This document shows, one piece after another, positions 6,442 through 13,183 of a stretch of DNA of 13,904 bases. The stretch comes from JAAZFE01 sp034005635. GTDB taxonomy: Bacteria; Verrucomicrobiota; Kiritimatiellia; CAIQIC01; Lenti-01. Position 1 is the stretch's first letter, and every line of letters begins with the position of its first letter. Location: assembly GCA_034005635.1 (NCBI GenBank), contig JAVEUJ010000059.1:1-13904 (forward strand), given 5' to 3'. A program made the position numbers and the translations under genes. The notes beneath the pieces are model-generated. The model ran no database searches. It was not told the origin of the DNA and was given only the letters and a program-made list of their open reading frames with translations.

Positions 6442-7314
6442 TCAGTCGCCTTGGATAACGGGATTGCACAGCGTGCCGATTCCGTCGATCTCGCATTCCA
6501 CCCGATCCCCGTCGCGCAGTAGCACCGGCGGCTGACGAGCTGAACCAATGCCGCCGGGCGTGCCGGTCGACAGAACATCGCCGGGCTCCAGGGTCAGGAC
6601 CCGGCTCAGGTCGGCCAGCACTGCCGCTAAACCAAATATCATGTTGGACGTATGGCTTTCCTGTAAAAGGGCGCCATTCACGCGCTGGCGGATGCCCAGC
6701 GCCTGCGGATCAGAAATCTCGTCAGGCGTCACCAGCCACGGCCCCATCGGCCCAAAGGTGTCCGCGCTTTTGGCCAAGAACCACTGCAGGCGTTGCGACT
6801 GGACATCGCGGTCGGTGACGTCGTTAACCACGGTGTAGCCCGCCACGCACGCCAAGGCGTCCTGTTCGCGCACGTCGCGCATACGGCGACCGATCACCAC
6901 TGCCAACTCCACCTCGGCATCCACGCGCACCATGCCAGGCCGCAACCGAATAGGGTCCGTCGGACCGCAAATTGCGCCCGGACTTTTCGTGAAGTAGATC
7001 GGATGCGTTGGCACCTGCGCATCGAATTCCTCTGCATGGTCACGATAATTTTTGCCCAAGCAAATCAGATGACGCGGCGACGCCACCGGCGGGCCCAGCC
7101 GCACGCCCACCGCCGGGATGGTCTTGAGTCCCTTTTTCATCAGCAGTCCGCGCAGACGGTCCACGCCGAACGTCCGCCAGAACCGGGCATCGTAATCTGT
7201 GATGTCAAACGCCATGCCGCGCACATCGACGATGCGCGCCGACTGCTCGCCCGTGGCATCCAACCAGATCCCGGGCCGTTCCGCGCCCGACTCGCCATAG
7301 CGTACCAGTTTCAT
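6442..7314 (-). CDS. Fumarylacetoacetate hydrolase (FAH) family protein
   Basis: The 290-residue product has the FAH fold from about residue 78 on: ICLGKNYRDHAEE (84-96), YFTKSPGAICGP (107-118), VDAEVELAVVIGRR (131-144), YTVVNDVTDRDVQ (160-172), KSADTFGPMGPWLV (182-195) and STGTPGGIG. The metal ligands expected for the family are present as Glu134, Glu136 and Asp165, and Lys182 matches the conserved active-site lysine. An N-terminal segment (1-70) is typical of bacterial members annotated as 2-keto-acid hydrolases, oxaloacetate decarboxylases or ureidoglycolate lyases, and sequence alone cannot choose the substrate. It overlaps RNase HIII by 4 nt (ATGA), and no catabolic neighbours support a sugar or aromatic pathway. 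A metabolite clean-up role is possible. Confidence 0.9.
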   Translation of the reverse strand: MKLVRYGESGAERPGIWLDATGEQSARIVDVRGMAFDITDYDARFWRTFGVDRLRGLLMKKGLKTIPAVGVRLGPPVASPRHLICLGKNYRDHAEEFDAQVPTHPIYFTKSPGAICGPTDPIRLRPGMVRVDAEVELAVVIGRRMRDVREQDALACVAGYTVVNDVTDRDVQSQRLQWFLAKSADTFGPMGPWLVTPDEISDPQALGIRQRVNGALLQESHTSNMIFGLAAVLADLSRVLTLEPGDVLSTGTPGGIGSARQPPVLLRDGDRVECEIDGIGTLCNPVIQGD

Positions 7315-8309
7315 ATCGATTTCGCCGACCGCCGCGGCACAAAGGCTTTCCTCACCGGCGCAGGTGGTAGCCCTTCGCCGACGCGGGTTTTCCCAAGCGA
7401 ACCCAATACGTCATCCGTGGTCTTAAAATGGCACTTGGCCATTTCCAGCAGGATGGCGCCGCCCTTCTCTTTTACCACCTGTTCGGCCGCCGCTTTGACC
7501 TTGTCGGAGGCCCCCTTGGGCAGCGTTAACCCTGCCTTTTCACTGAGCGCATTCATAGCGGTTAGGAAGCCCGAGCGCGCCAAAATGGATGCCGCCGCAA
7601 CGGCCACGTCGCTTTCCGCTTTGTGGCGCTGCTCCAGCTTGATCTTGCGCCCCTTCTGCTGCAGGGCACGCTGAATTTGCTGTTCGGGACCAAACTGATC
7701 GCTGAGCGCGCGTGGACAGCCGGGTACTTTTTCTAGCAAATTCTCAATCGCTTTGGCGTGCCCCCAGGCCAGAATGCGGTTGATACTGCCCATGGTGGCA
7801 TAGAGCCGGTTGTAGGCCGCCGGACCAATTGACACCACCACAAAACGATCGCCAAGACGTGCCCGAATTTTCCGGGCCAAGTCCTGCATCGCCTTGTCAG
7901 TGGTGATTGTTTTACTGTCGCGAACGTTGATGGCTTGGAGGTCTTTGGCAATTGCCTCATCTACATAAGCCGCCGCAATCACCAGCGGCCCGAAAAAATC
8001 GCCCTTGCCACTTTCGTCGATGCCCATATGGGGGGAGTTGGCGTCGGGATTCAGCACGTCTTCATAGCCCAGGCGGGCTTCGTGCAGCACCTGCGGCTCC
8101 AGAACAAATGTAATCCAATCGGCTGCGCCCTTGCCCTGCACCAGGCACTTGCCGCTTTTGTATAAAACAATCTGGCAGTTCTCGCCCGCCGCCGCCGCCA
8201 AAGAATGTTCGACGCGCCGCGCCCGATAGTTCCCCTCGCGCAGAATTCGGGCCGCCTCGTCCATCTGAACCGGGGTCAATTTGATCGTGTACGACGTTTT
8301 GTTTTCCAT
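7311..8309 (-). CDS. rnhC: Ribonuclease HIII
   Basis: RNase HIII cleaves the RNA strand of RNA-DNA hybrids. The protein (332 residues from the ATG at 8309) has an N-terminal TBP-like DUF3378 substrate-binding domain (about 1-85, including ENCQIVLYKSGKCLVQGKG) and a C-terminal RNase HII-like catalytic domain. The latter begins with MGIDESGKGDFFGPLV (95-110). Active-site acids are Asp98, Glu99, Asp204 (SDQF) and Asp234 (AESDVAVAAASILAR). The DES form and the N-terminal domain separate it from RNase HII. A TTG six codons upstream (8327) would extend the frame but is less likely; the ATG has only a weak TAGGG-like Shine-Dalgarno. It overlaps the FAH-family gene by 4 nt. Confidence 0.95.
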   Translation of the reverse strand: MENKTSYTIKLTPVQMDEAARILREGNYRARRVEHSLAAAAGENCQIVLYKSGKCLVQGKGAADWITFVLEPQVLHEARLGYEDVLNPDANSPHMGIDESGKGDFFGPLVIAAAYVDEAIAKDLQAINVRDSKTITTDKAMQDLARKIRARLGDRFVVVSIGPAAYNRLYATMGSINRILAWGHAKAIENLLEKVPGCPRALSDQFGPEQQIQRALQQKGRKIKLEQRHKAESDVAVAAASILARSGFLTAMNALSEKAGLTLPKGASDKVKAAAEQVVKEKGGAILLEMAKCHFKTTDDVLGSLGKTRVGEGLPPAPVRKAFVPRRSAKSI

Positions 8310-8375
8310 GACTGCGCACCCTACCAAACCGCCTGACTGCTGGCAATCGCCACCCTGAGCCTTTTTCTGAGCGGA

Positions 8376-9554
8376 TCAGGGGGCGAATGGTTGGCGCAAG
8401 GCAGGAAAAGCGGAGAGAATATCACGCGGCAAGCGGTAGGTGGGAAAACTCCGGTGGCGGTGTTCGGCCACCTGCCAGGCGAGATCCTTACGGTCAGCGG
8501 CCAGCCACGCGCGGACGAGCTGATCCATGATGGCCATTTGAATTTCGGGAGATCGCTGGAGCGCGCGCGCCCAGGCCATCTCTAAATATCGCGCGGCCGC
8601 CGGTCCATCGCCTAGACGCAAATTAAGGCTGCCGAGAGTTTCCAGAATCAGGGGATTATGCGGATCGAGCTGCTGGGCCTTGGTGGCATGACGCAGCGCC
8701 GGGAGTAGCTCGCCATCGCCGTGCAGCATGGCAAAGGCTAAATTATTCAAGATGGTTGGATTGTCGGGTTCCAATGCCAGGGCAGCGCGGAAGACGGGGA
8801 TGGCCTCACGAAAGCGCTTCTTGCGGACTAAAATATTGCCGCGGCCCAGCAGGGCGTCCAGATCGGTTCCGGTGGGGGCAATCTCTTCCAGCGCGTTATA
8901 CGTGGCCTGGGCGTGCCGATAAAACCCACGGTGAAACCAGAAATCAGCCAAGACCAGCTTCTGCTCGCGAGTGGGCGCCATGCTCCTCACCCCCCCGGGG
9001 CGGATCAGGCATAGGGCCGCGTGTTTGAGCGGTTCGCGCCGGGCAAAGAACTCCTGTTCCGTCAGAGTTTGAATTTCTCCATTGCCATCCAGCAAGTCAA
9101 TGCGGCCCGCCGTTTGGTCCCAGGCGATGGGAATCAGAAGCGTGGCGGTGGCACTGAAGGTAGTGCTCGGCGGCAGCAGAATCAGCAACGGGCGGTTGTG
9201 GCCGAGTTGCTCCCATAGATAGGTTTCATCGGCCTTGACCGCCATCAAAACTCGATTCTGGTTCTGTGCAATCCGGCGAAACGCATTGCGGTCCATGTAG
9301 CCAAATCGAGCACTCGGGGAAATAATCGCTTCGGCATCCTGGACGGACAACCGCAGGCCATTGGCAGTGAAAAAAGCAGCGAGAATTGCGCGGTCCGCCC
9401 GCAGATGGTCGGCCGTTACAGTTGGAATCGGTTGCAAGCCTCGACGCACTACTCCGTCTGGAACCGTGGTGCACCCAGCGGCGAACACAATGGCAATGAC
9501 AGCGATTCCACCGGCCAGTCTTTGAAAAAACGACCGACGACCGACAGTGTTCAT
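8376..9554 (-). CDS. TPR lipoprotein with degenerate C39-like peptidase domain
   Basis: The 392-residue protein starts with a lipoprotein signal: GRRSFFQR (5-12), which resembles a twin-arginine motif, a hydrophobic core, and FAAGC with Cys28 as the lipidated residue. Residues about 48-190 look like the C39-like domain of PA2778-type cysteine-peptidase/TPR lipoproteins. However, the catalytic Cys position (usual CGPAALA) reads ADRAILA, and the His position (usual HYAVVxGYD) reads TLLIPIAWD, so it should be inactive. Four or more TPR units follow (about 197-365), including LGRGNILVRKKRFREAIPVF with ALEPDN and LNNLAFAMLHGDGELLPALR with LDPHN. These would bind partners at the outer membrane. The ATG at 9554 is preferred over a TTG at 9566. 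It lies 17 nt after the BON lipoprotein gene. The domain comparison is from memory. Confidence 0.75.
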   Translation of the reverse strand: MNTVGRRSFFQRLAGGIAVIAIVFAAGCTTVPDGVVRRGLQPIPTVTADHLRADRAILAAFFTANGLRLSVQDAEAIISPSARFGYMDRNAFRRIAQNQNRVLMAVKADETYLWEQLGHNRPLLILLPPSTTFSATATLLIPIAWDQTAGRIDLLDGNGEIQTLTEQEFFARREPLKHAALCLIRPGGVRSMAPTREQKLVLADFWFHRGFYRHAQATYNALEEIAPTGTDLDALLGRGNILVRKKRFREAIPVFRAALALEPDNPTILNNLAFAMLHGDGELLPALRHATKAQQLDPHNPLILETLGSLNLRLGDGPAAARYLEMAWARALQRSPEIQMAIMDQLVRAWLAADRKDLAWQVAEHRHRSFPTYRLPRDILSAFPALRQPFAP

Positions 9555-9576
9555 GCTAACCCACAAGTCGGTTAGC
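9555..9576 (-). promoter_or_regulatory. Hairpin covering the BON stop and the next gene's ribosome-binding region
   Basis: GCTAACC (9555-9561) and GGTTAGC (9570-9576) are perfect 7-bp inverted copies with an 8-nt loop. On the minus strand the stem begins at the BON gene's stop codon and ends directly against the ATG of the TPR lipoprotein. It would occlude that gene's ribosome-binding region unless unfolded, so it could set the ratio of the two lipoproteins. No strong Shine-Dalgarno is visible inside it. Confidence 0.4.
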
Positions 9577-9877
9577 GACGACGTGTCCGATCCAACACGT
9601 CAAAAATGCCGGGTGTACCTTCCAAAATCTGAATGGCGCGTTGACGGGTCACTTGGTCCGGAACCGTTCCATAGAGCGTGGCCATGCCCTTATCTACGCT
9701 GACGCTCAGGGTGGCACGGGCAATCATCTCGTCACTGTTCAGACGGCTGGAGGCCAAGGCAGCGATGCCATCGTCGCTGGTAGGGTCATCCGACCAGTTA
9801 GTCCCTGAAAGACCTGCACATCCGGACAAGGTGAACAGAGCCAGAATAACCACCAGAATCAAATTGGTTCTTTTCAT
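9572..9877 (-). CDS. BON-domain lipoprotein
   Basis: The 101-residue protein has a lipoprotein signal peptide ending LSGC (Cys20) with Ala at +2, which favours the outer membrane. A BON domain follows (about 37-98): ALASSRLNSDEMIARATLSVSVDKGMATLYGTV, then QRAIQILEGTPGIFDVLDRT. BON domains bind phospholipid or act in osmotic and envelope-stress proteins such as OsmY and DolP. This is a single-domain version, whereas those two carry two copies. It is the first gene of the minus-strand cluster; the ATG at 9877 has no strong Shine-Dalgarno. Co-occurrence with the TPR lipoprotein suggests a shared envelope task. Confidence 0.85.
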   Translation of the reverse strand: MKRTNLILVVILALFTLSGCAGLSGTNWSDDPTSDDGIAALASSRLNSDEMIARATLSVSVDKGMATLYGTVPDQVTRQRAIQILEGTPGIFDVLDRTRRR

Positions 9878-10184
9878 GAATATATTCCAAACTCAGCAAG
9901 TAGTGATTGAGCCTTGACGTCCTACTTCATGTAAACTAACGCCCAGCAGATGGGATGTCAATGCCGTGGGTTGGGCCGCCCTGCAACTGTTATGTTATGT
10001 TGGATCCGCAAGCTACGCACAACCGGGCATGGTCAGGAGAGGCATTTACCCTGTCTAAAAAGCTGCCCAAAATTGAGAAAAAGTTTTTTAAGGGGATTGA
10101 CATCCTCCCTAAAGCTGGTATGTTGCGTGTGTCGGATCGGGGAATATATCGTCCCTATGTTCTTTTAGAATTTAATTTATACAA

Positions 10185-10249
10185 CTTGTTGCTAACCACG
10201 CAACAAGCAGATGGGATTACGAGGGTCCCCCCATACCTCTCCCATCTGC
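10185..10249 (+). ncRNA. Two adjacent perfect hairpins of a candidate structured RNA
   Basis: The first hairpin pairs CTTGTTGC (10185-10192) with GCAACAAG (10200-10207) around a 7-nt loop. The second pairs GCAGATGGGA (10207-10216) with TCCCATCTGC (10240-10249) and can continue inside as GAGG (10221-10224) with CCTC (10236-10239). The two stems share the G at 10207. A terminator-like hairpin begins 5 nt later. Perfect stems in a row, with no gene nearby on this strand, suggest a small RNA or a mobile-element end. The strand is inferred from the T-tract of the third hairpin. Confidence 0.4.
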
Positions 10250-10254
10250 ACTCA

Positions 10255-10303
10255 TCCGTGCCAGGCTACCCCCCCCCGATAATGCCTGGCACGGACCTTT
10301 TTT
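10255..10303 (+). terminator. Orphan terminator-like hairpin with T6 tract
   Basis: TCCGTGCCAGGC (10255-10266) pairs perfectly over 12 bp with GCCTGGCACGGA (10284-10295), with a 17-nt loop rich in C. The sequence CC and six T (10298-10303) follow. The T-tract fits termination of a plus-strand transcript, yet no plus-strand gene lies upstream for over 5 kb. Either an unannotated short transcript ends here, or the hairpin is part of a repeat element and the T-run is coincidental. The loop is longer than in typical terminators. Confidence 0.45.
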
Positions 10304-10336
10304 ACCCCCAATGCCCCCCCCTGTCCCAAACCCCTA

Positions 10337-10508
10337 CGGGCTTGTCCCGTGGGTGAATCAGGTTAGAGCCCGCAACCTATCTACGCCAGATACCCTCCAC
10401 GGCACATACCTATAGTTATTGCAACAACTATACTATACATGTTGCAATATGTATAGGATCGGATACGAAGCCCCACCCCCCGCGGGCTTGTCCCATGGGC
10501 GAATCAGG
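10337..10508. repeat. 26-bp direct repeat flanking a long hairpin
   Basis: Two copies, at 10337-10362 and 10483-10508, agree at 24 of 26 positions and begin CGGGCTTGTCCC; each ends GAATCAGG. They are 146 bp apart and sit on either side of the hairpin at 10409-10457. The first copy itself begins with a small ACGGG-CTTGT-CCCGT hairpin. They could be dispersed repeat units or the borders of a small element. Confidence 0.7.
10409..10457. repeat. Long A+T-rich hairpin between direct repeats
   Basis: TATTGCAACA (10417-10426) pairs perfectly over 10 bp with TGTTGCAATA (10440-10449). After a 2 x 2 internal loop the stem resumes as CCTATA (10409-10414) with TATAGG (10452-10457). The 13-nt loop is itself 'actatactataca'. 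No T-tract follows on either strand, so it is not an ordinary terminator. A protein-binding palindrome or structured element is more likely. Confidence 0.6.
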
Positions 10509-10530
10509 GCAGACTCCAATCCGCCCCCGG

Positions 10531-10660
10531 CTGTCATCCCGAGCTTGTCGAGGGATCTCAGCATTGTCCCGCAGGCTCAGCGTTGGAGCGGAGCCAAGAT
10601 AGTTCGACTCCAGCGCTACGCGCTTGCACTCACTATGACCGGAGGGAGCAATGACGATCA
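10531..10660. repeat. REP-like dispersed repeat (TGTCATCCCGAGCTTGTCGAGGG type)
   Basis: The stretch starts 'ctgtcatcccgagcttgtcg' followed by 'agggatctcag', a phrase I recall as one of the commonest intergenic repeats in environmental bacterial genomes. It contains paired arms AGCGTTGGAG (10579-10588) / CTCCAGCGCT (10608-10617), one G-T mismatch, and GGCTC (10574-10578) / GAGCC (10591-10595). Near 10635-10660 the sequence reads 'gaccggagggagcaatgacg', resembling the reverse complement of such an element's other end. Exact borders cannot be set here. Confidence 0.6.
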
Positions 10661-10726
10661 GAGGGATTTAACATTGGATTGCTGCGACCAACAATCAACC
10701 ACCATCAACTACTTTCTAAGACCCGC

Positions 10727-12838
10727 CTAAAATACCCACTCCGCCTGCACCACCAGATTGCGCCCCGGCTCATTCACGCCTGACCCGTGAATCCGATAGT
10801 CTTCGTCCGTCACATTCTCCAGCGCCAAGGTCAGATGGAGCGCGTCAAACAACGCCACGCCCCCCCGCAACGTCAGCACCCCATAACCTGGAGTGCCGCT
10901 TTCCGGGATCCGCTGGGTATCGCGTTTATCACTAGCCGACAACCGATTCGCCTTCTCCGCCGCATCCACCACCGCCTCCAGCCAGTAGGTCTTCCCTGCC
11001 GGTTGCCAGCGCAGAGCAGCCTGCAGCGTAAGGGGCATCAGCCGACTCAGGTAGTCGCGCTCCTTGACTGGATCCGACGTGGGATAGTCATCCACCTTGC
11101 CCGTCATCCACGATCCCAGCGCCCGCACTTGCCAATCCTCCAGCACTTGGTAACGCAAGGCCAGTTCCACGCCCTGCACATATCCGCGGCCCGCGTTGCG
11201 CTTGGTAACCTCCTGCGCGTCATCTACAATCTGCCCCGTCGGAGTACGCACAATCAGGTCGTCAATCCACGTGTGATACACCGCCAGTTCGCCTGACAGC
11301 CGCTCACCCGCCAGCCGCACCCCCGCCTCCAGCGACACAAACTGCTCTGGATCCAGATCCGTCACTGGCGTCTCGATTTCCCCACTACGCGCTGTATCCA
11401 TCCGCGTCAAATCCGATAGGTTCGGCGCACGGAATCCCTGCGACACCCCCGCAAAGAGCGCCACCCGGCGCTCTACCCCCAACGGCGCCAACGCCCGCAA
11501 CGACCCAACCACACTGGCCCAATCGTCATCGACCTTCGTGACTTGACCGCTTACGGGATCCAGCACCTTGTTCGCATTCAGCTTTGCCCATGTCACTCGG
11601 GCCCCCGGGGTCACGTCCACGGCCCCGCCCCACAGCGGCAGAGTATTTTGAACGAACACCCCCAGCAGATCATAGGATGTATCGTCCGCCACCGGCCCCT
11701 GCGCCTCGACCTTGTTCAGTGTACCGTCTGTATTGAATTTGCGCGAGAACGAGTCCACTTCGTCGCGATAGTAGTCCGCGCCGTAGACCCAATGGCCGAC
11801 CTGTGTTTCACTCTCCAGCACCAACGATGCCCCCCAGGTGGTCACGTCAAACCCCGTCTTGTCGCTCCGGCCGTCCGCCCGCAACCGGTACCGCTCCTCC
11901 TCCTGCGCCTGCCGCGACAGCGTCAAACTCCCAGCCGTGATCCAACCCGGTCGGTCCGTTATCGCCAGTTGCAAATACGTGAGCACCCGATCCTGGTCGT
12001 AGCTCTGTACGAAATCATCGCCCTTCTTCAGCCCCTCCCAATCGATCCCGTAGATGGTCTGGTGCGTCCGCCACGCATCATCCTGATTGACTTGCTGATG
12101 TGCCAGCGTCAGCCGCGCCCCCTCGGCCAGCCAATAGTCCCCGCGCAGGTCAAAATCGATTTCGCCGTAGCCTGAATGCTTCTGCCGCCCCACGTCGCGA
12201 CCACCGCGCAGATCACCAAATTGCTTCCACGTGGCACCACCGACCACTCCCAATTGCTCGCTCACTCGGCCCCGCAGACCGACACGCCCCTGATGCGATT
12301 TATCTGCTGTCGCCCCCCGATATCCCAACCGGCGCTCCCATGTGGGCTGCCCCGTCCATTCCGGCGGCGCTATCCCAATCGCATTGACGGTTCCGCCCAC
12401 CGCATCGCTGCCATACAACACCGACGCCGGTCCCATCACCACCTCGTAGCGATCCACTGCCCAAGGGTCCACCGTGTTCCAGTATTGATTCGGGCCGTCG
12501 CGAAACACCGAATTATTCAGCCGAATACCATCCACCAGCAGTAGGGTTCGGAACCCCGTAAATCCGCGTAGATAGGGAGACCCCTGCCCGTAGGACGTCT
12601 TCTGCACCATGACCGATGGTAGCCCATTCAACGCATCCGGCGTAGTCCGGGGTGCCCGTTCTTGCTGCTCGATACCCCCCACTACATACCCCGTATAGGG
12701 TACCTCCGCCATGGTCATCTCGCTACGCATCGCCGTTACCACCACCTCCGGCAGCACCTTTATCGCCGCCAACTCACCCCATGCCGCCCCCACTGCCATC
12801 ACTCCCGCTAGCACCATCCAGCCGGTCATCCACTTCAT
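10727..12838 (-). CDS. TonB-dependent outer-membrane receptor
   Basis: The 703-residue protein is a TonB-gated beta-barrel transporter. A signal peptide (1-21, MKWMTGWMVLAGVMAVGAAWG) precedes a TonB-box-like stretch (about 29-38, LPEVVVTAMR). The plug domain (about 45-155) contains LNGLPSVMVQ, YLRGFTGFRTLLLVDGIRLNN and the conserved EVVMGPASVLYGSDAVGGTVN. The rest is barrel, with GFRAPNLSDL around residue 465 and a final VVQAEWVF ending in Phe, the BAM recognition pattern. The layout is closest to haem, siderophore or cobalamin receptors; the ligand is not determinable. The start is chosen from AAAGGA (12845-12850), 6 nt before the ATG, over an ATG at 12889 that lacks one. No TonB/ExbBD or ABC permease is adjacent, and I see no cobalamin riboswitch upstream. 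Confidence 0.93.
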   Translation of the reverse strand: MKWMTGWMVLAGVMAVGAAWGELAAIKVLPEVVVTAMRSEMTMAEVPYTGYVVGGIEQQERAPRTTPDALNGLPSVMVQKTSYGQGSPYLRGFTGFRTLLLVDGIRLNNSVFRDGPNQYWNTVDPWAVDRYEVVMGPASVLYGSDAVGGTVNAIGIAPPEWTGQPTWERRLGYRGATADKSHQGRVGLRGRVSEQLGVVGGATWKQFGDLRGGRDVGRQKHSGYGEIDFDLRGDYWLAEGARLTLAHQQVNQDDAWRTHQTIYGIDWEGLKKGDDFVQSYDQDRVLTYLQLAITDRPGWITAGSLTLSRQAQEEERYRLRADGRSDKTGFDVTTWGASLVLESETQVGHWVYGADYYRDEVDSFSRKFNTDGTLNKVEAQGPVADDTSYDLLGVFVQNTLPLWGGAVDVTPGARVTWAKLNANKVLDPVSGQVTKVDDDWASVVGSLRALAPLGVERRVALFAGVSQGFRAPNLSDLTRMDTARSGEIETPVTDLDPEQFVSLEAGVRLAGERLSGELAVYHTWIDDLIVRTPTGQIVDDAQEVTKRNAGRGYVQGVELALRYQVLEDWQVRALGSWMTGKVDDYPTSDPVKERDYLSRLMPLTLQAALRWQPAGKTYWLEAVVDAAEKANRLSASDKRDTQRIPESGTPGYGVLTLRGGVALFDALHLTLALENVTDEDYRIHGSGVNEPGRNLVVQAEWVF

Positions 12839-12946
12839 GCTCTGTCCTTTCGCCGCGGTCAAGCGCGGGAATATGTCATTCTTTCCCATTCAAACGCCCG
12901 CCCCCCCGTAAAGGTTCATTCCTCTCTTTCAGCTATTCTTCACTGC

Positions 12947-12967
12947 GTGGAAAACTCTAGTTTCCAC
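12947..12967. promoter_or_regulatory. TGGAAA palindrome upstream of the TonB receptor
   Basis: GTGGAAA (12947-12953) and TTTCCAC (12961-12967) are perfect inverted copies with a 7-nt spacer, about 110 nt before the receptor's ATG. The 10-mer GTGGAAAACT (12947-12956) is identical to 574-583, in front of the sigma-factor gene, which suggests a shared regulator or a shared repeat family. Confidence 0.4.
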
Positions 12968-12998
12968 CTCGGGTCTTGTTAAAGTGTTGAAGTTCTCG

Positions 12999-13022
12999 GA
13001 ATAGATTTTATGAAATCTATTC
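12999..13022. promoter_or_regulatory. Perfect A+T-rich palindrome, candidate operator
   Basis: GAATAGATTT (12999-13008) and AAATCTATTC (13013-13022) are perfect 10-bp inverted copies around TATG. No T-tract follows, so it is not a rho-independent terminator. It lies 160 nt upstream of the TonB receptor and 161 nt upstream of the transporter gene, almost exactly central. Its size and A+T-richness suit a metal- or ligand-responsive repressor dimer, but it does not match the classical Fur box closely. Confidence 0.45.
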
Positions 13023-13183
13023 TGATTGCCATTTCGTATTTTCTGGGTCTATCCGTATTCATTTGTGATTGAAATATTCGGCTATTCGGCTGTTCGGGCA
13101 TTCCCCCTTTTCGTCTTTTCGTGTCTTTCGTAGTTTATTGGTTGTGCTGGTTCGGGCTGGGTAAAGAATGATATAAAAGATGG

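Larger units (their letters stand above)
9878..10726. other. Gene-free block of hairpins, repeats and possible small RNA
   Basis: This 849-bp stretch lies between two minus-strand genes. I accept no gene in it: the longest open frames (9955-10356 and 10419-10730, plus) run through hairpins, C-runs and repeat DNA and match nothing I know. It is A+T-richer than its neighbours at about 10050-10190. It holds an IS200/IS605-like phrase (10095-10114), three consecutive perfect hairpins ending in T6 (10185-10303), a direct repeat (10337-10362 / 10483-10508) around a long hairpin (10409-10457), and a REP-like segment (10531-10660). No terminator for the TonB receptor gene is evident at 10660-10726. 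Confidence 0.7.
12839..13183. other. Divergent intergenic region between receptor and transporter genes
   Basis: This 345-bp region should hold the promoters of both the TonB receptor (minus) and the EamA transporter (plus). It contains the receptor's Shine-Dalgarno (12845-12850), a TGGAAA palindrome (12947-12967), a perfect 24-bp hairpin/palindrome (12999-13022), and repeat phrases near 13070-13140 ('attcggctattcggctg', 'ttttcgtcttttcgtgtc') resembling those at 272-390. I could not fix a convincing -35/-10 pair for either gene. Confidence 0.6.

Noticed and set aside
6793..7674. 293-codon plus-strand open frame
   Set aside because: It is antisense to the FAH-family and RNase HIII genes, both with conserved active sites; the His/Arg-rich product looks like a shadow.
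8353..8381. Inverted repeat CCCTGA / TCAGGG after the TPR lipoprotein gene
   Set aside because: Arms of 6 bp with a 17-nt loop and no terminal T-run in the right place; likely chance.
9955..10356. 133-codon plus-strand open frame
   Set aside because: It crosses three hairpins and C-runs, its protein has no known motif, and it reads past a terminator-like structure.
10419..10730. 103-codon plus-strand open frame
   Set aside because: It translates the REP-like repeat (VIPSLSRDLS-type peptide), a familiar annotation artefact.
11543..12175. 210-codon plus-strand open frame inside the receptor gene
   Set aside because: It is antisense to the TonB receptor barrel, and its composition (Pro/Arg/His-rich) is that of a complement reading.
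12839..13183. Cobalamin or other riboswitch ahead of the TonB receptor
   Set aside because: I found no recognisable B12-box or other riboswitch core on the minus strand.
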